Shown here one piece after another: positions 8,782 through 18,410 of a stretch of DNA of 64,000 bases. This stretch comes from Terriglobia bacterium (GTDB lineage: Bacteria > Acidobacteriota > Terriglobia > Terriglobales > SCQP01). Made by a program: the position numbers and the translations under genes. Position 1 is the stretch's first letter, and each line of letters opens with the position of its first letter. The notes under the pieces were generated by a model. The model had not been told where the DNA came from, did no database searches, and saw nothing but the letters and a program-made list of their open reading frames with translations. Location: assembly GCA_021323595.1 (NCBI GenBank), contig JAJPKR010000061.1, positions 147,364 through 211,363 of the forward strand. Reading direction: 5' to 3'.

Positions 8782-9186
8782 ATGGAAACCGTCCGGAATC
8801 TAGCCTTGCTCCTGCTGCGCTGCGCGGTGGGGGTGATCTTTTTTTACCATGGCGTGACCAAGGCGACGCATTGGAGCGCCTTGGCGGGGATGTTTGGACG
8901 GATGGGATTTCCGGGCTATTTCGGCTATATCGCCGCCTGCCTGGAGACGATCGGCGGCGTGGCGCTCGTGCTCGGGCTGGTCACGCGAATTTTCGGAATT
9001 TTGCTCGCGGGCGAAATGCTGATCGCATTTTTGCGAGTGCACCTGCCGTCGGGTCCGATCACGCATGTCCCCGGCTATGAGCTGCCGATGGTGTTGTCGG
9101 CGGCGTCCTTCTTGATCTTCGCCTTCGGCGCCGGAACCGTCAGCTTGGACCACGCGCTGCCCAAGAGCCCCTGGCGCCGGGTGTAG
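8782..9186 (+). CDS. DoxX family membrane protein
   Basis: This 134-residue integral membrane protein has four hydrophobic helices and the DoxX-type opening LLLLRCAVGVIFFYHGVTK near residue 9. The helix pair around GGVALVLGLVTRIFGILLAGEMLIA is also typical. DoxX proteins are small quinone-linked or poorly characterised redox-associated membrane proteins. AGAGGA lies only one base before the ATG, too close to be a good Shine-Dalgarno, so the start is slightly uncertain. It ends 14 bases from the convergent hydrolase gene. Confidence 0.85.
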   Translation: METVRNLALLLLRCAVGVIFFYHGVTKATHWSALAGMFGRMGFPGYFGYIAACLETIGGVALVLGLVTRIFGILLAGEMLIAFLRVHLPSGPITHVPGYELPMVLSAASFLIFAFGAGTVSLDHALPKSPWRRV

Positions 9187-9200
9187 CGAGCCGGCGCGAG

Positions 9201-10079
9201 TCAGGACGCAGCGGAAGCCGCCGGGGCCAGCGCGGCATCGTGGACGAGCTCCTGAACCGGGGTATCGGCCTGGTTCGCCATCCACTCGAAGAGCGCATCG
9301 GCGACCTCTTCCCAGCCGTCTTCGATGATCATCATGTGGCCGCGATCGAAGAGTTTCAGCGGGCATTGGAGCCGCCGCGCCAATTTTTCTTGCTCGGAGG
9401 GCGGGATCAGCCGATCGGCCAGGCCGCCGACGACCAAGCGTGGCGAGCGGAAGCGCCGCTCGTCGACTTTCACCAACCCCAGCGCCATTTGCAGCGAGGC
9501 GCGGCCGGAATCAGGCGCTTCGAGCTGATAGATCTCGCGGCGCTGAGCCGGCAGCAAACGATTGTTGACCAATTCCTCTTCGAGCCGCTCGTCGAGCGCC
9601 ATGCTGCGGCCGCGCACGGAGGCGAAGACATGCGCGACGGGGTGACGCAACAGGTGGCTCCAGAGCGGCCAATAGGCGGGGCGGAACATATGCCAGGGCG
9701 GGGCGCTGCAGAGGAAGACGAAGCCGGCGCGGCGAAAGTTCTCGGCGAGCTTTTGCGCGATCAACCCGCCCATGCTGTGGCCGACGACGAAGCAATCGCC
9801 CAATTCCGCCAGCGCCGCCGCGCACGCCAGGGCGTAGCTCTCCACGCTATAGTGGCCGAGCCGCGGATCCGGCGGCTCGGCGAGCCGGACGCCATGCAGC
9901 GGCAACTCCAGCGCGTGCGATTCCCAGCCCTGTTCCGCCGCCCGGCGCTGAAAGTTCTGCCAACCCCAGCGCCCGCCGCCGAGGCCGTGGATGAAGAGAA
10001 TCGGCCGGAAACGCGCGCCGCCATCCGGCGCGATCACGGTGCAAGGCAGACCCGCCAGACGCGTTTCGCGAAGTCGCAT
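9201..10079 (-). CDS. alpha/beta hydrolase
   Basis: This 292-residue soluble hydrolase has the oxyanion segment FIHGLGGG near residue 30, the nucleophile elbow GHSMGG (Ser) near residue 100, and a late FDRGHMM block supplying the catalytic His. There is no signal peptide. The substrate is unknown; esterase and C-C hydrolase activities are both possible. It lies 57 bases downstream of purF on the same strand and may be read through from the purine operon, although nothing ties its function to purines. Confidence 0.88.
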   Translation of the reverse strand: MRLRETRLAGLPCTVIAPDGGARFRPILFIHGLGGGRWGWQNFQRRAAEQGWESHALELPLHGVRLAEPPDPRLGHYSVESYALACAAALAELGDCFVVGHSMGGLIAQKLAENFRRAGFVFLCSAPPWHMFRPAYWPLWSHLLRHPVAHVFASVRGRSMALDERLEEELVNNRLLPAQRREIYQLEAPDSGRASLQMALGLVKVDERRFRSPRLVVGGLADRLIPPSEQEKLARRLQCPLKLFDRGHMMIIEDGWEEVADALFEWMANQADTPVQELVHDAALAPAASAAS

Positions 10080-10136
10080 GGCGTTACCTATTTTTTCACG
10101 GTTCCGGCGGTCGTGCCGCGGCGGCCCGCACGCGCC

Positions 10137-11552
10137 CTAGGCCTGGCGGATGGCGATCAGCGCGGGCTCGGGCACTTCGGTGGGGTAATCGCCGGTGTAG
10201 CAGGCGGTGCAGAAGCGGCTCACGGCGCTGTCGCCGGCGGCGGCGTGCAAGTTTTCGATGGAAAGATAGGCGAGGGAGTCGGCGCCGACGAATTCGCGAA
10301 TCTGCTCCACGCTCTGGTTCGCGGCGATGAGCTCGCCCTTCGAGGGCGTATCCACGCCGTAGTAGCAGGGCGAGATGGTCGGCGGGCAGGAGATGCGCAG
10401 GTGCACCTCGCGGGCGCCGGCTTCGCGAATCATGCGGACGATCTTGCGGCTGGTGGTGCCGCGCACGATCGAATCATCCACGAGAATCACGCGCTGGCCC
10501 TCGAGCAGCGACCGCACGGGATTGAGCTTCAACTTGACGCCGAAGTCGCGAATCTGCTGCGACGGTTCGATAAAGGTACGGCCGACGTAGTGGTTGCGGA
10601 TCAACCCGAAGCGGAACGGCAGGCCGGATTCGGCCGAAAAACCAATCGCCGCCGACACCCCGGAGTCCGGCACGGGCACGACTAAATCCGCGGGCACGGG
10701 CGCTTGCCGGGCCAGCAGACGGCCCATCATTTCGCGGCTCTCTTGCACGCTGCGGCCGAAGACGACGCTATCGGGGCGGGAAAAATAAACGTGCTCGAAG
10801 ATGCAATGCCGCGGCGGCAGCGCCGGCGCGAAGCGCCGCGTCTCGATCCCGTCTTTGGTCACCCGCACCCATTCCCCCGGCGCCACGTCGCGCACGTGGG
10901 CGGCGCCAATCAGATCGAAGGCGCAGGTTTCGCTGGCGAAGACCACGGCCTGCGGCTGGCCGGGCAGCGGCGAAGGCAGCAGGCCCATGGCGAGCGGGCG
11001 GAAGCCGCGCGGATCGCGGATGGCATAGAGACTATCGGGAGTGAGGAGCACCAGGGAATAGGCGCCCTCGACCTGGTTGAGCGCCTCGCCCAGGGCGCCG
11101 GGCAAGTGCGGCTCCCGCGCCCGCGCCAGCAGGTGCAGGATCACCTCGGTGTCGCTGGTGGTCTGAAAGATCGAGCCTTGATTTTCGAGGCGGGCGCGAA
11201 TCTCGACGGCATTGACGAGATTGCCGTTGTGGCCGATCGCGAGGGTGCCTTTATTGCAATCCACGATGAGCGGCTGGGCGTTGCTGAGCGCGCTGCTGCC
11301 GGTGGTGGAATAGCGGGTGTGGCCGATGGCCAGCGAGCCGCGCAGGCGCTCCAGCCGCGCGTTGGTGAAGATCTCGGCGACTTGGCCCATGGCGCGATGA
11401 AAATGCACGCGCTCGCCGTCGCCGCTGGCGATGCCCGCCGACTCCTGCCCGCGGTGCTGGAGCGCGTACAGGCCGAGATAGGCGAGCTTGGCCGCCTCCG
11501 GATGGCCGAAGATGCCGAAAACGCCGCACTCTTCGTGGAGCTTGTCAAACAT
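10137..11552 (-). CDS. purF: amidophosphoribosyltransferase (PurF)
   Basis: This 471-residue enzyme transfers glutamine amide nitrogen to PRPP, the first step of purine synthesis. The N-terminal Ntn-glutaminase begins after a short propeptide at Cys9 ([10 protein letters not shown]) and includes [11 protein letters not shown]. The phosphoribosyltransferase half carries the PRPP loop [14 protein letters not shown]. Cysteines late in the protein ([12 protein letters not shown]) fit the Fe-S-containing Bacillus-type enzyme. Its ATG overlaps the purL stop by 8 bases, so the two are translationally coupled. It is the last purine gene of this operon. Confidence 0.97.
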   Translation of the reverse strand: MFDKLHEECGVFGIFGHPEAAKLAYLGLYALQHRGQESAGIASGDGERVHFHRAMGQVAEIFTNARLERLRGSLAIGHTRYSTTGSSALSNAQPLIVDCNKGTLAIGHNGNLVNAVEIRARLENQGSIFQTTSDTEVILHLLARAREPHLPGALGEALNQVEGAYSLVLLTPDSLYAIRDPRGFRPLAMGLLPSPLPGQPQAVVFASETCAFDLIGAAHVRDVAPGEWVRVTKDGIETRRFAPALPPRHCIFEHVYFSRPDSVVFGRSVQESREMMGRLLARQAPVPADLVVPVPDSGVSAAIGFSAESGLPFRFGLIRNHYVGRTFIEPSQQIRDFGVKLKLNPVRSLLEGQRVILVDDSIVRGTTSRKIVRMIREAGAREVHLRISCPPTISPCYYGVDTPSKGELIAANQSVEQIREFVGADSLAYLSIENLHAAAGDSAVSRFCTACYTGDYPTEVPEPALIAIRQA

Positions 11553-13869
11553 AAGCCACCGCCTCCGCGCTCACTTGCCGCTCTAGCGCATGCTCCCAAA
11601 TTTCGGCCATTTGCGCGAGTGGCATGGAAATCAATACGCGGCCGCCGGCGCCGGCGATCTCCAGCCGCTCCGGGATGGTTTCGCCCAAGCGCCGGCAGGG
11701 CAAGCCGCGGGCGGCGGCCAATTCCTCGACGGCGGCGGCGGAGGCGAGAGCGCAACTGACGACCACGCGGCCGCCGTGCTCGGCGAAAAGCTCCAGCCAG
11801 TCCGAGCCGGGCGCGGCGCCGGAGGGCAAGACCAGGCGCGCGCCGACGAACGGCGTCTCGGGCTCTTCGACGGACCGGGCCAAGGCACATTTGGCCAAGC
11901 TCAAGGCGAGGCCGCCCAAACCGACTTGGCGGGCGGAGAAGATGAGGTCGCGGCCGACGAGCTCGGCCAGGAGTTCGTGCAAGGCCCGCTCGCGCTCCAA
12001 ATCGAGCGCCGGCGGCAGCCCCCAAACGGCGCCCAAGACCGCGTCGGCGAGTTCGGTGGCGCCCATGCGCCGGACCTCTTCTTCCGGCGGCAGCGGCGGC
12101 GCCGCGCCCAGCAACAGCACCGCCTCGCCGGGCGCGCGAAAATGCCCCGCCGGCGGACGCCAGCCGCAAACCCGTCCCGCCAGGCTCAAGATTCCGACGA
12201 TACCGACGACCGGCGTGGGATCGATGCCGCGGCCGAGCGTTTCGTTATACAGGCTGACGTTGCCGCCGGTGATGGGCGTGCCCAGCGCGCGGCAGGCTTC
12301 GCCCAGGCCGGCGATGGCCTCGACGAGCTGGCCCATCACCTCCGGCTTCTCCGGATTGCCGAAGTTCAGGCAATTGGTCGCCGCCACCGGACGCGCGCCG
12401 GTGAGCGCGACTTGGCGCGCCGCCTCCGCCACGGCCAGCCGCGCGCCTTCACGCGGCGCCAAGCGGCAATAACGGCCGCGGCCGGCGAGCGCCATGGCCA
12501 GCGCCTGATCGGTCCCCTTGATCCGCACCACGCCCGCTCCCGCGCCGGGGGCGACCAGGGTGTTGGTCCGCACCATGGTGTCGTAGCGGGCGTAGATATA
12601 GCGCTTGGCGGCGAGGTTGGGCGAAGCCAGCAGGCGCTCGAAGGCGGCGGCGCAGCTCACGGCCGGCGGCCAGGCGCCGGGCGGGGGATCGAGCGGCGCC
12701 AGGGAGGGCGGCGCGGCGACCGGCCGCTGGTAGCGCGGCGCTTCATGCGTGAGCGCGGCGTTGGGGATCTCCGCCACCACGCGGCCGCCATGCCGGACGC
12801 GCAGCATCCCGCCCGCGGTCACTTCGCCCACGATCGCGGCGTCGAGGCCCCATTTGCGGAAGACGGCGAAGACTTCATCTTCCCGCCCGCGCTCGGCGAC
12901 CAGCAGCATGCGCTCCTGGCTTTCGCTGAGCATCATCTCCTCGGCGGTCATGCCGGTTTCGCGCTGCGGCACGCGATCCAGATCGAGATCCACACCGGTT
13001 CCGCTGCGGCCGCCCATCTCGCAACTGGAGCTGGTCAGCCCCGCCGCGCCCATGTCTTGAATGCCGACGACGGCGCCGGTCGCCATGGCTTCCAGGCACG
13101 CTTCGAGCAAGAGCTTCTCGAGGAACGGATCGCCCACTTGCACGTTGGGCCGCTTGGATTCGGAAGCTTCGGAAAACTCCTCGCTGGCCATGGTCGCGCC
13201 ATGAATGCCGTCGCGTCCGGTCTTGGCGCCGACGTAGATCACGGGATTGCCGACGCCGCTGGCGCGGCCGTAAAAAATCGCGTCGCGGCGCGCGATGCCC
13301 AAGGCGAAGGCGTTGACCAGCGGATTGCCCGAATAGCAGGGATCGAACTCGGCTTCGCCGCCGAGATTGGCGACGCCGAAGCAGTTGCCGTAATGGGCGA
13401 TGCCTTCGACCACGCCTTCGAGCAGCGCCTGATTGCGCGCGGCCACGGTTTCGCTCACGCCCTTACCGGGCGCGAGCGGGCCGAAGCGCAGCGAATCCAT
13501 GATCGCGATCGGCCGCGCTCCCATGGTGAAGACGTCGCGCAAGATGCCGCCGACGCCGGTAGCGGCGCCTTGAAACGGCTCGACGAAGCTGGGGTGGTTG
13601 TGCGACTCGATCTTGAAGATCGCGGCCCAGCCTTCGCCGATGTCGATGACGCCGGCGTTTTCGCCCGGGCCCTGCAGCACGCGCGGGCCTTCGGTGGGGA
13701 GGCCCTTGAGATGCACGCGGCTGGACTTGTAGGAACAGTGCTCGCTCCACATGACGCCGAAGATGGCGAGTTCGACGGCGTTGGGCTCGCGGCCGAGCAA
13801 GTCGCAGATGCGCTGGTACTCGGCGAGAGTGAGTCCTTGCCGGGCGATCTGGGCGGCGCTGAAGGGCAT
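11545..13869 (-). CDS. purL: phosphoribosylformylglycinamidine synthase subunit PurL
   Basis: This 774-residue protein is the ATP-dependent synthetase subunit that converts FGAR to FGAM. Its size is that of the small PurL, which works with PurQ and PurS, and not the ~1300-residue fused form. Landmarks are the [12 protein letters not shown] block near residue 40, KIESHNHPS near residue 90, and [16 protein letters not shown]. It starts 12 bases after purQ and overlaps purF. No purS gene is present next to purQ, although this type of PurL needs it; see findings. Confidence 0.97.
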   Translation of the reverse strand: MPFSAAQIARQGLTLAEYQRICDLLGREPNAVELAIFGVMWSEHCSYKSSRVHLKGLPTEGPRVLQGPGENAGVIDIGEGWAAIFKIESHNHPSFVEPFQGAATGVGGILRDVFTMGARPIAIMDSLRFGPLAPGKGVSETVAARNQALLEGVVEGIAHYGNCFGVANLGGEAEFDPCYSGNPLVNAFALGIARRDAIFYGRASGVGNPVIYVGAKTGRDGIHGATMASEEFSEASESKRPNVQVGDPFLEKLLLEACLEAMATGAVVGIQDMGAAGLTSSSCEMGGRSGTGVDLDLDRVPQRETGMTAEEMMLSESQERMLLVAERGREDEVFAVFRKWGLDAAIVGEVTAGGMLRVRHGGRVVAEIPNAALTHEAPRYQRPVAAPPSLAPLDPPPGAWPPAVSCAAAFERLLASPNLAAKRYIYARYDTMVRTNTLVAPGAGAGVVRIKGTDQALAMALAGRGRYCRLAPREGARLAVAEAARQVALTGARPVAATNCLNFGNPEKPEVMGQLVEAIAGLGEACRALGTPITGGNVSLYNETLGRGIDPTPVVGIVGILSLAGRVCGWRPPAGHFRAPGEAVLLLGAAPPLPPEEEVRRMGATELADAVLGAVWGLPPALDLERERALHELLAELVGRDLIFSARQVGLGGLALSLAKCALARSVEEPETPFVGARLVLPSGAAPGSDWLELFAEHGGRVVVSCALASAAAVEELAAARGLPCRRLGETIPERLEIAGAGGRVLISMPLAQMAEIWEHALERQVSAEAVAYV

Positions 13870-13881
13870 GGGGATGGCGGC

Positions 13882-14598
13882 TCAGCCGGCGACGGTGAGC
13901 GCCGTCTCGGCCGCGAGCGTCTGCACGAGCGAACGGAAGATGGCCAAGCCGTCGTCGGAGCCCAGCGCCGCTTCCACGGCGCGCTCGGGATGCGGCATCA
14001 AGCCGACGACGTTGCGGCCTTCACTGGCGACGCCGGCGATATCGTCGAGCGCCCCGTTGGGGTTGGCGTCCGGCGCGGGCCGGCCATCGCGGCCGCAATA
14101 GCGGAAGATCACGCGCCGCTCGCGCCGCAGCCGGTCGAGGGTCGGCGGATCGACGACGTAATTGCCGTCGCCGTGGGCCACGGGGATCCGCAGGACCTGC
14201 CCGGCGCGGCAGGCGGCGGTGAACGGCGTGTCGGTGGCTTCGACGCGGAGATACACCGGGCGGCAGACGAAGTGCAGGCCGGCATTGCGCAGCAAGGCGC
14301 CGGGCAGCAACCCGCTCTCGCAGAGAATTTGAAAGCCGTTGCAGATGCCCAGCACCGGGCGTCCGGCCGCCGCGAAGCGCCGCACCGCGCTCATCACCGG
14401 CGAGAAGCGGGCGATGGCGCCGGTGCGCAAGTAGTCGCCGTAGCTGAAGCCGCCGGGCAGAATCACCGCGTCGGCGCCCTCCAGATCCTCCGACTCGTGC
14501 CAGAGGGGCACCGCTTGCTGGCCAGCCAGAACACCGGCCGCATAAAGAGCGTCGTGATCGCAGTTGCTGCCCGGAAACACGACTACGCCGATTTTCAT
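13882..14598 (-). CDS. purQ: phosphoribosylformylglycinamidine synthase subunit PurQ
   Basis: This 238-residue class I glutaminase supplies ammonia to PurL. The start [16 protein letters not shown] is canonical for PurQ. The nucleophile Cys is in [11 protein letters not shown] and the His/Glu pair is in the C-terminal GLMPHPERA. It is the first gene of the purQ-purL-purF operon. A TAAAAT -10 box lies 9 bases before the ATG. The upstream neighbour is divergent, leaving about 295 bases of intergenic DNA with no purS-like frame. Confidence 0.96.
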   Translation of the reverse strand: MKIGVVVFPGSNCDHDALYAAGVLAGQQAVPLWHESEDLEGADAVILPGGFSYGDYLRTGAIARFSPVMSAVRRFAAAGRPVLGICNGFQILCESGLLPGALLRNAGLHFVCRPVYLRVEATDTPFTAACRAGQVLRIPVAHGDGNYVVDPPTLDRLRRERRVIFRYCGRDGRPAPDANPNGALDDIAGVASEGRNVVGLMPHPERAVEAALGSDDGLAIFRSLVQTLAAETALTVAG

Positions 14599-14607
14599 GG
14601 AAGTTCA

Positions 14608-14613
14608 ATTTTA
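14608..14613 (-). promoter_or_regulatory. -10 box of the purQLF operon
   Basis: TAAAAT on the minus strand ends 9 bases before the purQ ATG, giving a leader of only a few bases. This would leave no room for a purine riboswitch in the transcript. Confidence 0.45.
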
Positions 14614-14893
14614 CCGCACCTGCTCGCCCGGCCCGCGGCGCGGCCGCCCGGCGCTCGGCCCGGGCATTGGAGCACGCCCAACTACGCCGCCCACGGTCCC
14701 ACCGCGGCACGGTGCTGCGGCGCGTCGAAACCTCCGTCTGCCGGCGCAGCGCCGCCGGCGCGCGGCAGCAGGGCGGCTGCGGGTTCCCACTTCGGGGTCC
14801 TGGAAAGCGCCTCCCGCCGCCGCTTATCCCGGCGCGGCGACCGCTCATCACAATTTTCCCGCGCCGGCGGCGGGGACCGCCGATCGTGAGGGC

Positions 14894-15898
14894 ATGACAA
14901 CCACGAATTCCGCTCTCTCCCGCCTGGGCCGCGACGGCGTCTGCGTGGCCCTGGCATTGCTGGTGGCCGGCGGCAGCTTGCAGTCGCTGCGCGCGGCGCG
15001 CCGCGTGGCCTGGAGCGGCCGGCTCGTGCTGGCGACGGGATTGCTGCTGCTGGCCGGCGCCGCCGCGCCGCCGCCGCCCCGCCCCGCGTTCTACGTGCAA
15101 GTCACCGGCCGGGGCCGGCCCATGATCCTGATCCCGGGCTTATCGTCCTCCGGCCCGGGCACTTGGGATGCCACGGTCGCGCAGTTCAAGAACCGGTATC
15201 GCTGCTACGTGCTGACGCTCGCGGGGTTTGCCGGCGAGCCGCCCATCACCGCGCCGCTGCTCCCGACCGTGCGCGACCAATTAGCCGCCTATATCGCCGC
15301 GCAGCACCTGGACCGGCCGGTCATCGTGGGGCACAGCCTGGGCGGCTCAATCGCCCTTGATTTGGCCGCGCGCTATCCGAACCGCGTGGGCGCGGTGGTG
15401 ATCGTGGATGCGCTGCCGTTTTTCGCCGGCGCATGGTTTCAAGCGCCGAACGTCGCGGCCGCCCAGCCGGTGATCGCGCGCATCCGGCAAGCCATGGCGA
15501 GCATGCCGCCGGCGCAATGGAAGGCCTACGCCGAATCCGGCGCTTCGACCAACAGCCTGGCCACGTCACCCGCGGACCGGAAGAACCTGATTGCCTGGGC
15601 CGCGGCTTCCGATCCGGGCACCGTCACCCGCGCGCTGCTGGCGCTGATGAACACCGATTTGCGGCCGGAGCTGCCGCGGATCACCGCGCCGGTGCTGGTG
15701 ATCGGCACTTGGATCGGCTTGCAAGAGATTTACCATGTCAGTCGGGAGCAAGCGATGCAGATTTTCCATGAGCAGTATGCCGGGGTGCGGCAGCTCCAAT
15801 TCGTCATGTGCGACAACGCCCGCCATTTCGTGATGCTGGATCAGCCGGAATGGTTCTACCGGGAAATGCGCTCGTTTTTGACGGCCCATGCGCGATAA
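14894..15898 (+). CDS. alpha/beta hydrolase, membrane-anchored or exported
   Basis: This 334-residue protein starts at ATG 14894 with GAGGG just upstream. The N-terminal ~60 residues contain hydrophobic stretches and a Pro-rich linker, suggesting export or anchoring. The hydrolase core follows, with MILIPGLSSSG as oxyanion segment, VGHSLGGSIAL as nucleophile elbow (Ser), and CDNARHFVMLDQP supplying His. Its last 11 bases overlap the kinase gene, so hydrolase, kinase and regulator form one coupled operon. The enzyme may make or remove the signal sensed by the kinase, but that is inference from arrangement only. Confidence 0.88.
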   Translation: MTTTNSALSRLGRDGVCVALALLVAGGSLQSLRAARRVAWSGRLVLATGLLLLAGAAAPPPPRPAFYVQVTGRGRPMILIPGLSSSGPGTWDATVAQFKNRYRCYVLTLAGFAGEPPITAPLLPTVRDQLAAYIAAQHLDRPVIVGHSLGGSIALDLAARYPNRVGAVVIVDALPFFAGAWFQAPNVAAAQPVIARIRQAMASMPPAQWKAYAESGASTNSLATSPADRKNLIAWAAASDPGTVTRALLALMNTDLRPELPRITAPVLVIGTWIGLQEIYHVSREQAMQIFHEQYAGVRQLQFVMCDNARHFVMLDQPEWFYREMRSFLTAHAR

Positions 15899-16997
15899 CG
15901 AGGAAAGGACGACCGCCGCGCCGCGCCGCGAAGCCCGCTACGCGCGCCGCGTGTACTGGCTATGCCAGAGCTTCGGCTGGCTGGCGTATGGGATCTTCTA
16001 TTACCTCGCGATCTTGGTGCCCTTCGGGGCGCGCGGCTGGCGGACGATCCTCGCCGATGCCGCCTATTGCGGGGGCGGATTGCTGGGCACGCATCTGCTG
16101 CAGCGGCAGATGCAGCGGCGCGGCTGGCCGAGCTTGGGGATTTGGCGGCTGCTGCCGCGCTTGGCGGCGAGCGCGATCCTGCTGGGCATCGGCGAAGCGG
16201 TGCTGCTGCAGGGCGTGTTGATCCTCGCCGTCCGCGCTTATCGCTGGCACGATCTGCCGGCGCCGTGGGCGATCAGCGGCAGCATGGCCTTCGGCTCCGC
16301 CATTCTCATCGGGCTCTGGCTGGCGCTGTATTTCGCCGGCCAGGCGATGCTGGCGCGCCAGCACCTGGAGGTCGAGGCGCTCAGCCTGCGCCTGTCGGCG
16401 CGCGAATCGCAGTGGCGCGAACTGCAGGCACAGCTCAATCCCCACTTCCTGTTCAACAGCCTCAACAGCCTGCGGGCGCTGATCGGGGAAGATCCCGGCC
16501 GGGCGCAGGCGATGGTGACCCGCCTGGCCGAACTGCTGCGCTACACCTTGCGCGCCGACCGCACGTCCAGCGTGGCGCTGGCGGAGGAACTGGCGGTCGT
16601 GGACGATTATCTGGAGTTGGAGGCGGTGCGGTTCGAGGAGCGGCTGCGCATTCGCCGCGACATCGCCGCCGAGGCGCTGGAGGCGCGCGTGCCGCCGATG
16701 CTGGTGCAAGGATTGGTCGAGAATGCGCTCAAGCACGGCATCGCCCGCTTGCCGCGCGGCGGCGAGCTGCGGCTGGCGGCGGCAGTGCGCGCGGGGTGCT
16801 TGCACGTGGAGGTCGTCAATAGCGGCGGGCTGGCGCCGGCGCGGCCGGGCGGCGTGGGCCTGGCCAACGCTCGCGAGCGCCTGCGCCTGCTGTACGGCGC
16901 CGGCGCGCGGCTGACGCTGGAGGAGAGCGCGCCCGGCGAGACGCGCGCCGCCCTGACGCTGCCCTACCAGCGCGCGGAGAGTGCATGCGGGCGGTAA
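15888..16997 (+). CDS. LytS/YehU-type sensor histidine kinase
   Basis: This 369-residue membrane kinase has about four hydrophobic helices in residues 25-155. The His_kinase domain follows, with the phosphoacceptor in AQLNPHFLFNSLNSL (His186). The ATPase domain has its N-box at LVQGLVENALKHG (Asn279) and a Gly-rich GGVGLANARERL segment near residue 325. There is no recognised extracellular domain, so the signal is probably sensed in the membrane. It overlaps the hydrolase by 11 bases and the LytTR regulator by 13, which implies obligate co-expression. The partner is the adjacent regulator. Confidence 0.93.
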   Translation: MRDNEERTTAAPRREARYARRVYWLCQSFGWLAYGIFYYLAILVPFGARGWRTILADAAYCGGGLLGTHLLQRQMQRRGWPSLGIWRLLPRLAASAILLGIGEAVLLQGVLILAVRAYRWHDLPAPWAISGSMAFGSAILIGLWLALYFAGQAMLARQHLEVEALSLRLSARESQWRELQAQLNPHFLFNSLNSLRALIGEDPGRAQAMVTRLAELLRYTLRADRTSSVALAEELAVVDDYLELEAVRFEERLRIRRDIAAEALEARVPPMLVQGLVENALKHGIARLPRGGELRLAAAVRAGCLHVEVVNSGGLAPARPGGVGLANARERLRLLYGAGARLTLEESAPGETRAALTLPYQRAESACGR

Positions 16998-17698
16998 TCG
17001 TGGACGACGAGCGCCTGGCGCGCGAAGAGCTGCGCCGCTTGCTCGCCGCGCATCCGGACATCGAAATCGTCGCCGAGGGCCGCGACGCCGACGAGGCCGA
17101 GGCGCTGCTGGCGGAGCATCGTCCCGACCTGCTCTTCCTCGACATCCAGATGCCGGGGCGCAACGGCCTGGAGATGCTGGAGAGCCTCGACGACGCGCCG
17201 CTGGTGATCTTCACCACCGCCTTCGAGGAATACGCGCTGCGCGCCTTCGAGGTCAGCGCTCTCGACTATTTGCTCAAGCCGGTGGCGCCGCAGCGCCTGG
17301 CGCGCGCCTTGGCCCGCGCCCGCGAGCGCGCGGCGGCGGCGGGCCCGGCGCCGGCCGCGCGCCTTGGCCCGTTGCGGCAGGTCTTCGTGCGCGAGGGCGA
17401 GCGGTGCTGGCTCGTGCGCGTGGCCGACATCAAGCTCTTGCAATCGGAGGGCAACTACACGCGCGTCCATTTCGGCGCGCAGCACCCGCTGGTGCCCCGC
17501 TCGCTGGCGGCACTCGAGGCGCGGCTCGATCCGGAGACGTTTTTCCGCGCCAATCGCGCCGCGATCGTGAACCTGCGCTGGGTGGCCGCGGTCACGCCGG
17601 AGGTGGACGGCGGTTACGCGCTCGAGCTGCGGGAAGGGCCGCGCGTCGCCGTCTCGCGCCGCCAGGCGCGCCGCTTGCGGGAGATTCTCTCGCTCTAG
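16985..17698 (+). CDS. LytTR family response regulator
   Basis: This 237-residue regulator has a receiver domain at residues 1-115 with the acidic pair VDDE, phospho-acceptor Asp53 (FLDIQMPG), Thr78 and Lys98 (DYLLKP). A LytTR DNA-binding domain at residues 135-235 is recognised by LLQSEGNYTRVHF and FFRANRAAIVNL. LytTR proteins bind short direct repeats upstream of their targets. It is the last gene of the hydrolase-kinase-regulator operon. I could not identify its target sites in the window. Confidence 0.95.
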   Translation: MRAVIVDDERLAREELRRLLAAHPDIEIVAEGRDADEAEALLAEHRPDLLFLDIQMPGRNGLEMLESLDDAPLVIFTTAFEEYALRAFEVSALDYLLKPVAPQRLARALARARERAAAAGPAPAARLGPLRQVFVREGERCWLVRVADIKLLQSEGNYTRVHFGAQHPLVPRSLAALEARLDPETFFRANRAAIVNLRWVAAVTPEVDGGYALELREGPRVAVSRRQARRLREILSL

Positions 17699-17707
17699 CG
17701 CCGGGCG

Positions 17708-18340
17708 TCAACGCGGCGGCGGCGAGGGCGCTTCGTCGGCGAAGCCGGGGACGTAGGGCAGCGGCACGGCGGAGGCGAGGCGGCGCGCGCGGGGATGGCG
17801 ACGAGCATAGCGCCAGCGCGCGAAGGAAGCCGCGGCAACGACGAGCGCACAGATCTCGATGACGACCTTCTCGCCATCCAGCGGGTCGAGCGGCGCGCCG
17901 CTCAGCGCAGGATCGGCGGCGATGCCGTGCACGAAGAACAGCGCGGCCGCGAGATAGGAACCATAGTGAACCCACTTCCAGGCGCGGCGGCCGAGCAGGA
18001 GGCGGTAATAGGAGGTCACGGCCACGATGACCACGAGGTAGAGGGCGATCGCGCCCAAAGTGTTCACGAGCGGCTGCGAGGGGGCGTGGATAGGCCAGGC
18101 GATTTGCCCCCAACGGAAGCGATGGCGCGCCGCCCAAGCGAGCGGAAGCGGGTGCGCGACGGTCAGGGCCAGGCCGGTGTAGCCGGTCCAGTTGTGGTAG
18201 CGGAACAGATCCAAGCGGCGGCGCGGCCAATCGCGGCGGGGATTGTAGCGGACCGAGATCAGCAGCCCGATCAGGATGTTGAGGCTGAGCAGGCAAAGGG
18301 CGACGAGACCGAGGTCGCCGGCGAGATCGATGGCGCTCAT
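17708..18340 (-). CDS. ferric reductase-like haem membrane protein
   Basis: This 210-residue integral membrane protein has about six hydrophobic helices. Two His pairs sit on two helices at haem-ligand spacing: His49 and His63, then His125 (WVHYGSY) and His138 (FVHGI). This fits the ferric reductase-like transmembrane domain family, which includes MsrQ/YedZ. MsrQ normally pairs with the periplasmic molybdoenzyme MsrP, but no msrP is nearby, so the electron acceptor is unknown. It is convergent with the LytTR gene and follows the M18 peptidase gene by 70 bases on the same strand. Confidence 0.82.
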   Translation of the reverse strand: MSAIDLAGDLGLVALCLLSLNILIGLLISVRYNPRRDWPRRRLDLFRYHNWTGYTGLALTVAHPLPLAWAARHRFRWGQIAWPIHAPSQPLVNTLGAIALYLVVIVAVTSYYRLLLGRRAWKWVHYGSYLAAALFFVHGIAADPALSGAPLDPLDGEKVVIEICALVVAAASFARWRYARRHPRARRLASAVPLPYVPGFADEAPSPPPR

Positions 18341-18410
18341 AGACGGGGCGCGGCTATCCGCGTGGGGGCCGACTCGGGTACGCCGCGCCAGCGCGGCCGG
18401 TTACCGCCGG

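Noticed and set aside
11590-14889. Plus-strand open frame of about 1100 codons opposite purL
   Set aside because: It mirrors purQ-purL exactly, is rich in Arg, Gly and Ala, and has no domain motifs. Long antisense frames are expected in very GC-rich genes.
14599-14893. Possible purS gene upstream of purQ
   Set aside because: I looked for a ~80-codon minus-strand frame here and found only Arg/Pro-rich shadow sequence.
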